From positions 13,222,401-13,286,400 of the forward strand of contig OY755175.1 in assembly GCA_963576735.1 (NCBI GenBank): a DNA stretch of 64,000 bases. Reading direction: 5' to 3'. A program made the translations under genes and the position numbers. The stretch comes from Bedellia somnulentella (taxonomy: Eukaryota; Arthropoda; Insecta; Lepidoptera; Bedelliidae). The notes under the pieces were generated by a model. The model saw only the letters and a list, made by a program, of their open reading frames with translations. It did no database searches and had not been told where the DNA came from. Numbering within the stretch: position 1 is the stretch's first letter; each line of letters opens with the position of its first letter. Below are positions 25,501 through 37,500 of this stretch, piece after piece.

Positions 25501-28500
25501 GATCATAAGAGGCGACTAAGGGTTTTGGGGTTTTCTAGGTTATTCTTGGGCGATGCGGTTGGAGACCCATCACCAAAAACCTTTGTTTTGCAATCTTTTC
25601 CCCATTCAACTTCCAAAAGTGGCTGAATAATTTTAATTCTGAAGCCGTGATTATATGTATGTTTTCATGGACAAATTATCATATTTTTTTGTAGTCAAAG
25701 ACATGGAATTAGGAACCCGCATTGGCCCGCTTCCCTAACGGCTACGAGAATGTCTAATTCTATGGTTACAAGAACCAACACTGTTTAGCGTCACGTGTTA
25801 ATGAACTGACCAAAACAAGCCAGCTCCATTGTTTAGTTAGTGGTTTTAGAAACTCCGTTTCTGTGTTGCATAAGACATAACACTCCGTTACGCTCCATAT
25901 TGAATTAACACACGCTGCACTAGTTCGGGGCAAACTGAGCTATGTTGCTTTATGTCTTTCGTGTAACAACTTTCAAGATAAACAAACGTTACTGAGGCGC
26001 TTATTTGCGATGTTTTGGATTTTGTGTTTGGTATTGGTGATACGAATACGCTAGCTGCATTCACATTAAAAAGTGGACATTATCTTAATCCATTCTTATA
26101 CAATACTAAATTAAAATAATAAGTATAAACTACTCAAGTTGTAGTGTAACTTCAAGGTTGCTTGAACTAAGTGTTATTAGGTAATGTAATGGTAATACCT
26201 AAATTATTAAAGGTACCCAACCTTCAGTTAAACCTTCCTTCTATCAAACCACGATGATAGTAAACGAAGGCCTTAAATTTTCCACTTATTGTGTGTAAGT
26301 GGGTATGGGACCTACCTATACTCTCGTCTACAACCCCATAAAGGACCAATCAGATATTTGCAATAATTGGGAGAGAAGATACCGTCAAATAAATCTTAGT
26401 GATGCGTGTCTAAAAGTAACCTCATCATTTAACTCATCACTGAAATTAACTTTGTCACCGTGTAGTAAATAGGTAAAAGCTATACAAAGCCGGCATAAAC
26501 ATTATGGAACAATCCTTTCGAGGAAAAAGCACCCAATAATTAGTACACGATAACTACACAGTAATCATGATACGCGAACGTATCAAATCAATATTCAAAT
26601 TAGAACACACACAACCACATAGTACCATGGTTTGCACGACAAGACCATGACACCCGGAGGTCACTAACCTCCGCTGATCTCTCATATGTATGCCACTCTT
26701 CAACGAAGGCGTTGAGCCTCTTACTAATTCATTTATCGACAGCTACACCTTCCTCTTGAGACTAGAAACTAGTTATAACTCGCATTCGAACCTGCTATGG
26801 TGTGCAAGCTGTTCTATGGAACAACTAGCTAATTACTTTAAGCTCTTGAGGATATCTTATGAATCATTTATTAGCAAGGTTAACATTTGTACCAGACATG
26901 TGGTTTGGAACCGCTAACGGAAATGTTTGTAATCTGTCGTATGTATAATTCGGATGCCATGTTTTAGTTAAAACACTTTTTTTATATGTATCGCTAAGCT
27001 CGCTTCTCCTTACCGGGATGTATAAAAATTATAGACCGAAGGTTACCATTACTTGTATATTTTATTATATCATTTACAACAACCTTCATTTAATAGATGG
27101 AACATAAAACTATGAGTAATGTTATAAAACATACATACATACATACATATCTCACGGCTATATTTCCCTAGAAGGGGTAGCCAGAGTTAAGGAAGTATAA
27201 ATTCCTCAGCCACTTTTGGAAGTTGAGTGGGGAAAAGATGGTAAAAATAAAGGTTTTTGGTGATGGGTCTCCAACCGCATCGCCCAAAAATCCAATAAAA
27301 AGCCCCAATACCCTTAGTCGATTCTTATGACACCCTTGGGTAGAAAGGGGTAGCGACATTCTAAGCCGGCACTACACGGCAATGTATTGAAAATTTCGAG
27401 GTATGTTATGTATTGTATATTGTATTGTATATGCCTGCAAACAAAATTCATTTTCTGTCGCTCTCTTAATTGAAAGCTGGATGATGAAAGAAGATGGATC
27501 TCTCATACTTACTATTTTTATAATCATCTTCAATCTTTTTTACTATAGTATTTGGTGGCCTGGTGGGTATAGGTATATAACCGCTTTGTACAAACACACT
27601 ACCACATATCTAAGCATAACTCAGTATAGTCTACTTGGGCCTACCTAACCTACCTCGGGATGTTTCCCCTCACTTTAATAAATTTACATTAACATTGCTT
27701 TATAGATGACACAGAGATGTACTATGTACTAAGTAACTCAAACTCACTTTGCTATCAAGGTGGCTGTGTTAAAAAATAAAAAAACTCGCTAAATTAGAAA
27801 ACACTGTGAATGTGGTATTTACGCAACCCTGGGCGAAAAGAAACTAAAGATCTATCGAAAAGGTACATTATACAGCAAAGCTAGTAAAACCCTATCCCAA
27901 GATAATTTGATGCAAATAAACCGTAAAGGGCCGCGAGTCAAACGGCGCCGTCTACCCGTTCATAATAATCGCGCGGGTATCATACAGAGCAGCGCGCAAT
28001 GATGCGGGCGGTCACCGCCCCGTAACTACGCGCTCGACCGAAACCAACTCACGCCTGCGTTTGTAATTTTGTATTGAGTATTGCTACGAAACATCACACA
28101 AGCGACCTTTACACCGCGTGCTCATACCCCACTGCTGTCGAAGCGGGAGAAACACCGCCCGCCAGCCGCCATTTTGAACGCACACCAAGCGGTTGCGGTT
28201 AGCTCCCCGCCCGCGTCTCGCGAGCGAGCGTCAGTCGCCCGATACTTGCCCGCTCGATAACCGCGTTTATTTCACAGCGAAGAATTTGTTAGTAGTTACT
28301 AGTACTTGCTTAAAATGCAGTTCGAATACGACCCGGAGAAACTAATCTACGAAGTAAAAAAGCGACCTGGCCTCTGGGACAGTTCGTGCGAAGATCACAG
28401 AAACAAGGACCTAAGACAACGGCTATGGGTCGAAATCGTCAAGGAAGTAACGAGCAATACGAGCGATTTAACAAAAAGCGAAATGAGGGAACTAGGTAAG

Positions 28501-31500
28501 CAACGCGATAAACATTCACCGATAAGTAATAATACTGTGTAACTACTTTGATTACTGCGTTTGTGCTAGATCGTTATTCAAATAGTTTAGACAACTTTTT
28601 TTGCCGCAAGTCATGAACGTAATTTAGTAGTGGGTTAAAGCAACTACTTCAATGCGGGCATCATTCGACTTCTTAAATTAAATCTTAGTTAAATTTGCTA
28701 TTCACATGTGCCTTGATTCGATGAACAACTGTTAAATAATTTAAGGGCATACAGACTACCGTGTATGGAAAAAGTGACAACGCACAGTTTGATGGGGGTT
28801 TAGAAAAGCAATAACTCATTTCTTCTCGCTGTCGGTTTTTTTGAGTGCCTCATTTGGTAAACTTTTCCACACACAACTTCCGTGTTTGAGGTATCTCCAT
28901 TAGTGAAGGTCTGGCTACCCCTTTTTGGGATATATATTGTATGGAATATTTTGAAGGACTTTTAAAAACTTAGATAAGAAGTTTGTACCTAACTTACCAT
29001 TGTTTACTAACACATTGATTTTTCTAAATAAGTACCTTAAAACAGTAAAGAAGCCTGTAAGGTATAATATTAACTTTAATAAGTAAATTATCCAACGGCA
29101 TCTAAAACACCTCCCTGCTTTTTTAATGCTTTGAATGAGAGATGGATTAAGATGGCTTCAATACATTAAATGTGATAATTTGATAATTTGAGAATTTTTA
29201 ATAGGATATGTTTCTTAGGGATGCTAAATGCAACATACTTTTGTGACAAAACATTCCCCTATATCTTTGAACGATATTGCAAAAGAAATATTTAAAATAA
29301 ATGTCACGTGAGATTTTTTCACCTGGTAATAAGAGTATCTACTTTTTGCCGAGACTACATGCTTACCTGATATGTCGCAAATCTATTATCGGTTTGACTG
29401 TCATACAGTTGAATTGAACTCAGTTATGTGGGTCAACTTATATGTGACTTCAGGAATGAAAGAACAGGGAATATGGCTCATTTAAGGATATCCATTAACC
29501 TACTTCAATTTAGTTGTTTCTAAGTTATATGATGCTCAGCTACATTAAACTTATCAAGCATAGGGACGATATATTAAGAGAGTTATATATTTTGTACGTA
29601 GTAATTATATTTGACAAATAACAAAACTATTATTTTTTGCATATTAAAAAGACTAAAATATAAAGATAAACTCAGCGTTAGCGAATTGTTTACTTAACAA
29701 ATAGTTATTCATTCTGTTTACAAAATATATTGTGTTATCTTTCAACAGAACTGCAGTTACAGAAGAAGTGGAAAAGCATACGGGACTGCTTCCAGAAGTA
29801 TATGAACAGACCGAACAGAACCAAACGCCCGTACATTTACGCGAGAAAACTGCAATTCCTCGTTCGTAATGACAAAAGCTACGCACAAGATAGTGACGAT
29901 GATTCAGACAATGAAAAATATAAGAAACGTTCTGTTTTCAGACGATCTCTAAAAATAGTCAGAGACAAAGATTCCGATGATGATGAGATGGGAGTCGAAT
30001 GTCAGCTAGATGAATCTAGTAATGAGAAAGATGAAGACAATGAAACTGCCGCACCTTCATATAAAATAGCTAAAACCAAACCGAACCCAGGCTACGAATC
30101 GTTCGCATTCGCAAGCGTCGACAGTCCAGTAAAACCTGATGAAACTGACCCTGACAAATTATTCCTATTATCACTTCTACCACATCTCAAAAGTATACCC
30201 GAAGCATTTCGATTAAATGTGAAAATGGAACTAATGCAAGTGCTGCAGAACGCCAATTATTCAGGCAGAGAAATTAAACTTATTTGAATGACTATCGCAA
30301 ACGCACAATTTGATATTGCATTAATGATCTCAAATTTCCATTGTTACGCATGTTAAGTTTCGATTAAGAGAAAATATTTTTTCTAAAGATGTTATTATAA
30401 GAATTCCATACAGTTAAGCTAAGAATAAATTTAAATTTAGATGGAAGTACAGTTATTTCGTTATATATTCTTATATAGTCACCACAAGTAACGAATGTAG
30501 TGTCCGCTTAGAATAGCATTATCCCATTTCATCCCGCGGGTTTCGTAAGAGGCGAAAAAGAGTATTGGGGCCTTTACGAGATTGGGGATTGATGAGCGAT
30601 GTGGCGGGAGACCCATCACAAGTAACGTTTATTCTACAATCTTCTCACCACTCAACTTAAAAAAATGTCTGAGGAATTTCAAATTCTGAAAGTCTGGCTT
30701 AGGGGTAGGGATTAATAGCCCTGAGTATGTTGTAGGTTGCTATAACTTTTATTATATTGTGTTATGTTAACATCTTTGTATGCGTATTTAAGTAACGGTG
30801 CTACAAAAAACAATAAGTCAAGTTATAAACAGTACATTATCTTATATCTATCTACAGCCAATAGCGCCCTATTTTAAGATTCTCATGGGGATGGAAAATG
30901 GAGTCTTATTTATACACGCTATCGTACACTTTTTATCATGTTACCAACTTTACTACGGAAGAGACCAACCAATTATCCTAAAGCCTGGATGTCTTACTAA
31001 GGCTAAGTTCAGTTTGGTATAGTCACAATGCCAAGTTACCTGAGATCTAAAAAAGTGAGTGACTGCAGACAACCGACGGCATCAGGCACGTGTTTGATGA
31101 CATTCTGTGAGAGCAGCAACTTCTCCAGGTAAGCATACGTGGTCACCTCCTCGGGTAATTCAGTGAACTGGTTCTTTGATAGGTCTGCAAAGAAAAAGGA
31201 AAATTGTGAGGAAACACGCTGTGGTTGTCAGCTTTCATGGTACGATGAGAATCATTGAGAGTTTACCATGTGCTTACAAAATATATACATATACTCACGG
31301 TCCTAATTACCAATCCTTGAAAATGGGAAATTCCTCAGCTACTTTAGGAAGTTAAGTGAGGAAAATATTATAAAATAAAGGGGTTTAAGTGAAAGGTACT
31401 ATGCCCAACAATCACTACAAAGGCTCGTACAATTACTATAAATCGACATCAGCGGAAAGAAATGGGTTAGTGTTATTCTAAGCCTATACTTCTTATTAGT

Positions 31501-34500
31501 CTTTTTAACTAATAATTGAGCGATGTGTCTGGAATGGAAACCTTTCACTGATTTAGCTGGATACTAACCATTCTTTATTACCAAAAATTTCAAAAATTCT
31601 TAACGTTTGGCTACTCATTTTAGGGATTTATACCTGTTAGTATGGATAGGTATTTAAAAATACTTTATTAGTCTCGTATGATACGATGTACCTGTGTAAA
31701 GAACATGATGTATCTGCTACATTTAATTATTGTGTTTACTTCGCACGCAATGGTGCTTTACCTAGCAATGATACTGTCATGTGAAGCACTTGTCTTGCGG
31801 TTATAATATGTTAAAATAATACTACACTTATCCTACCTGCACTCTGACCGCAGACAGATCGTTTTACAGAATATTATAATCTCATTACTTAACAGCATGA
31901 AGGTACCTTTCTACTTTAATAGGCTCTGTAAGTATTTAAAGCTAAATTATTAGAAAAATAATCATTAAATCGGATTCCTTTGGTTCTATAACCTTAAGAG
32001 ACAGCTCTATCTCAATCAATTATATAACCATATTGATAAAAAAACTATGCTCAAAAACTTTCAAATTTCTTGTGAAGACAAAAACAAACAATATATAAAA
32101 TAATACTTGGTAATTTAGAAAATTTAATACTAACCATATTGAACCACGAAAAACAAAAACAGACCAGAAAATTGTACTAATCAAGCTTTTTTTTATATGC
32201 AAAAACTGGATAAAAATAGTAGATAAGAAAAATATCTCGTATTTTAGTAAAACTTATTTTATTAGTGAAACAAAAATCGCTGCCGCTCCCAAGTCAGCGT
32301 TCATGTAATCAACGTTTGTTTCACAGTTTGCATAATAGTTTTAAAACAGCTTGCACGCATTATCTCATCCCAGTATGATAAAACTATGATATAGCTGATA
32401 AACTGTACGATTGACATTGTGGCAGAATATTGAAATTTTATACGCATATAATACATGCATAGTGCATACGCAATATTAAAAAGTCGTATACGCACAATTT
32501 CTTAATAATGGTCACATCATACATTTCCCTATTCTATAGATAGACAACACCAAATCGCGTCTTCGTTTCCATATCGGTTAGCTAGAGTGCCTTTCTATCC
32601 ACGGGTGTCGTAAGAGGCGACTAAGGGTATAGGGCTTTTTTAAGTGGTTATTGGGCGATGCTTTCGGAGACCCACCACGAACAATACTTTATATATACCC
32701 CCTATCAACTTTCAAATGTGGCTGAGGAGTTTCAAGCTCTAAAGATCTAGCTACCCTTTTTTGGGATTCATGGTCTTGAGTATATAAATGACGAAAAATA
32801 TATTTTTAAACCCTATCTAACTTCAACCGTGATAGCCCAGTGGGTAGAACACTCGGTTATCGTGCAAACGACTAGTGTTCAAATCCTAGGTCGGGCCTAC
32901 ACCAATTTGTCTTTTCTAAAGACATATGTGTGGTTAATTTATCATGGTTGTTAACGGTGAGGGAAAACATCGTGAGGAAACCCACATGACTGAGTTGTAC
33001 TTAGTCATGTGACAGTATATTCGTACAAAACGGCGATAGGCCTGCCCCCTATCACGTGAATACACTGTCCATGCAAAACGTGGGTACTCTGAACACCAGG
33101 TGACAAAGTCACGTGATGTTCAGAAGTATTAGTACCTCTGCCAACCCCTTCGGGGATATTCGGCGTGAACGTTTATGTATGTTATGTTATCTAACTTCCT
33201 TTGGGATAACAGCCGTGTGTTGAGTATACGTATGTATATGATTATGGCATTTATATCTATACCAAATTGCTTTTAACAGAAAAAAAATATGTCTGTTATG
33301 AATAAAGTCCAGAACCAATCAACCGATAAGGAACAAAACTTCTTTAGAAACCTGCAACCAGAAAAAACTTAGGCTTTATATGACTATACGAAATTTCTAT
33401 TGAATTGAAAAAACCCTAGATATATTTCAAATATAAAACTAGGTCCACTAGCACCTTAGCACCACCAGCTAACAATTGTACTCCAAACAACCACACAGAA
33501 ACTAAGATTTTCAAGTATATGCTGACACTACAAAGATGACACACATATTTAACGGCTCAATTTAAATCAATAATATGTTGTAATGTCCAAATTAAGTTGC
33601 CGTGTCTTAGTGGCCATTTAAACGTGGTCACGACTCGAGCCAATTGTATTAATCACATTCAATAAGGAGTGAGCGGCCAGTGTTAAATACTTATTAGGAC
33701 AACACATTTCGAAATATAGTATTTGTTACTATGATTTATGGTCACTTAGAGAAATGTTTCATAATTTAAAGGGCTGTTGTTACTAAAATAAGTCATAACG
33801 AATATAGTATATTAATGTGTTGGTCCGCTTCAAGTACTCTTAGTCCTTCCCAAAATTGAGAATAGAACCGAAGTTTCTTATCAAGTTAGTGTCGATGGCT
33901 GGCGCTAAAGGCTATTTAGGTCAAAATTGTGGATGTGTCATTCGATTATTATCACCACCTTATCAATAGCAAACCCTGAATAACCCATTATACGTAAAGA
34001 GTTCATATTTTTGCATTGTAAGGTAAACAAACAATGAAGGAATTGTCAGGCAAATTCGATCCCAATGTTAAGTTCTTTTTTTACCTGCACTTCGACGCCT
34101 ATACAGCACTAATGAATTAATCCTACAAAACTACGAAAATAAATTAAGATCATTATTCAGTGTCGATGATCATATGAAAAAATAACACGAACCTAGCGTC
34201 AAATCTATAATGAAAACATATCGCATGATAAAAAAGCTATTATAGCGTTGGAATGCACCAAAACTGGTTCTCGCTTGTCCTTCTTTCTGAGATGTTTCCG
34301 TGAGAAAAGCACTCGACCGCGCGCTCGTATCCGAGTGAAAAACGTTTTATTTGATTAGACACCGTTGGAGTTATTAATTTTACATAATCTTTTTAATTAT
34401 TAGTAATATTTTTTTAATGTATTTAATTTGTTACAAACGGAGTGAAAGATGGTGAAAGCATATTTTCAATTCATTTGTGGAAAAAATTTAAACTCAGCAA

Positions 34501-37500
34501 TGAGTACATTCCTCTATTCTTTTATGAATTTAATTTGATGTCACATCACAATTTAAACCACAAACCGAATGTATTAAATAAATCCAACAATTAAAATCAA
34601 TGGTGTATCACGCGCACATAATTGACAATGATAAATTAACATTATTAAATCTGTAGTCGACGCATTAGTTTTACGACGAAGAGCATTTAGTTTGTATATA
34701 TGTACGAATGATAATTCACTATCCTTACAAGGGCCCTAAAACCGACGATAAATGCATGTCTCCTATTGGAGAAAATGGAATCCAGAAAATTGAGGAAGGA
34801 ACTCCAAAGAAGACTGTACTGTACACATAAAAATAGCGTTTTAAACGGCAATTACTACAATAATTCCTCAAACAATAAACTCCCTGTGTGAGCCTCATCT
34901 GACCCAAATAACGCTAAGCCACTAGTAATTCTAGTAATGGATGTTAACATTCATTCCTTGGAGAATATTTTCACACGAAAAATGAATCATAGTGTTTTAT
35001 CCGTTCATACGAACCACGAATTTATCGAGACGCCTTTTAAAAAGATGGAAGAGCTTAATATCAAAAGTAAGGATACTACAGCAGACAAAAATAGTCTTTT
35101 GAGTTGGTAGAGCAGACAGAACAAAAGAATAACTAGGCAATGCACTGCAATCTGCGGAAAACAGGGTGCATTGAGAATCTCGGCTTTCCAAGGACTCGGA
35201 TGGGATTCATCGTCTCGATTACATTAGAGTATTCTTTAATAACTTTAGTCCTTCATAATTGTAATTTATTGACGTTATTTGAATCTTTGAAGGTATGAAT
35301 TATTATAAACTGAATCGGCCATTAACCACTTCAGTCCCATATTTTTTTACTCGCCATCTATGCCACTTTTCTGAATTAAGATAAGCTTCTTAAATATGCC
35401 ACTTTATATGATACTAAAAATCCGCCTCGGCATATTAGCATATACGCGTAGCGAGGTAATTGATTAAATGCCTCTAAGAAATACTGACACTTATAAATTA
35501 TATCTTGATGAAAGGGTATTTAAAATTATTTGACGAAATCAATCAATCCCCCATGGCAATATATCGCTTCTCACTGGACGCTCTCACACGCTTCAAACTA
35601 CCAATTAATTACCATTCCTACAAACATGCCAAATTGTATACGGCGATAGGCCTGCCCCCTATCACGTGAGTACACTGTCCATGCAAAACGTGGGTACTCT
35701 GAACACCAGGTGACAAAGTCACGTGATGTTCAGAAGTATTAGTACCTCTGCCAACCCCTTCGGGGATATTCGGCGTGAACGTTTATGTTTATGTTATGCC
35801 AAATTGTCATTAAATATACAGATATGTAGACAAAAGCCACAAATTCTAAATAATAAATGCCATTTCGTCAGAGCGGTTGTGTTTATTTATAGCACATTGA
35901 AATCATAACCACAATTAGGCACGGGCCTCCTCCAATCTACTTTGCAGGGGACTGTCAGTCTAATCCTATGTGGGTTGCGTTTTGTAGAATACTTCCACAC
36001 CCGTTATGATAAGTGGATTATGTACCTACCTACCTAAACTCACGGCTATAATCCCAAAATGGGACAGACAGGATAAATAATTATAGAATAGAATAGAATA
36101 GAATAACTCTTTATTGCACATCAAACACAAATTTACAAAAATAATGATATGATCAAACAGTTTACAGTGAGGTACAATTGGCGGTCTTATCGCTAAAAGC
36201 GATCTCTTCCAGACAACCTTTGCAAGGTGAGATCGATAAATTAATTATTTGGGTAGATGCACAAAACAAGCCCAACGTTATAATTTTTTTGTTACATTTG
36301 GAATTAGAGGGGGGAGTCATGATGAAAAAGAAGGGAAAGAACCACCTTCGTAAATTACTTCAGAAGCCTAAAACCCCTTGCTCGTCATGCATCGTGGGAA
36401 ATCAAACATACGTATGTGTAATGTTACATTTTGTAACGTGTTAGGTCAACCAATGAGAACTTACAACAACTATATTATTCATACAGATCTCCAAAACAAA
36501 TCCATCTTAATCTAGTTGGATTTAAAGATATATTACATGAGGTCAGTTCAGTGTGACTAGCTCGCGTTTTTACAACACGGTATGACTCACTACTACACCG
36601 AGCAGCTGACAACTACTGCGTAAGCTACAAAGGAATGCTAATTTTAACCTTATTTGTAAGGAGCATAATTGACCGGGCGATATAACATACGCGATTGATG
36701 AAGTGATATTTTTCTTATTTAAGCAACCTGCATACTGCATCTAGGGAACTGACTATGGGCATTAAGTTGTTAAATAAAAATCACAAAATTTATCTGCTGT
36801 CTAGTGTCGGCTTAGAATAGCATTACCCCCATCTCTTCCGGTGGGTGTACGTAAGAGGCGACTAACGGTATTGGGGCTTTTAAGGGATTTTTGGGCGATG
36901 CGGTTGGAGACCCATCACCAACAACCTTTATTTTACCATCTTTTCCCCACACAACTTTCCAAAAGTGGCTGAGGAATTTCTTATTCCGTGTCCGTTTATA
37001 TAGCCGTGAGTATATGTATATACAAAATTTACTATAAATTGGGGAGCACCCAATTTGAGAGACACCACAGATTACAATATACGTACTAATGTAACGTGGC
37101 AATAGATGGCATTCGCAGGTTCTAGTCTTATTGTTCCACTCTTCAAAGGTGTTTTTAACACGGTTAAGCTTCTACTTAAATGCGATTTTAATTTTATATA
37201 TTAACACGACTATTCCCTGAACAGAAATTAGTACTTAAACGGGTATTTATGTATCTAACCCAGTAATTAAGTCGAAACATATTTGGTAATATTCATTAGC
37301 GATACTCTAACTTCAGTATCAAGACAAAGTGGAAAAATCATAAAAGATAATACTCAATGTTCTCGCCATAAATCCCCGAGGAGTGGCAGAGGTCCTAATA
37401 CTTCTGAACATCACGTGACATTATGCGACCTGGTGTTCAGAGTCGCGACGTTTTGCTTGGACAGTGCATCCACGTCATGGACGGCAGGCCTATCACCGTT

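Larger units (their letters stand above)
18336..31039 (-). other. Lrch intron 2 (12.7 kb)
   Basis: It contains a Helitron (19355-20325), a three-copy degenerate repeat with a palindrome (24270-25230), several family B copies and the oppositely oriented MADF-BESS gene (28315-30287). I see nothing that I can name in 18336-19354, 20326-24269 or 25662-27120. 28496-29748 is the intron of the nested gene. Confidence 0.8.
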
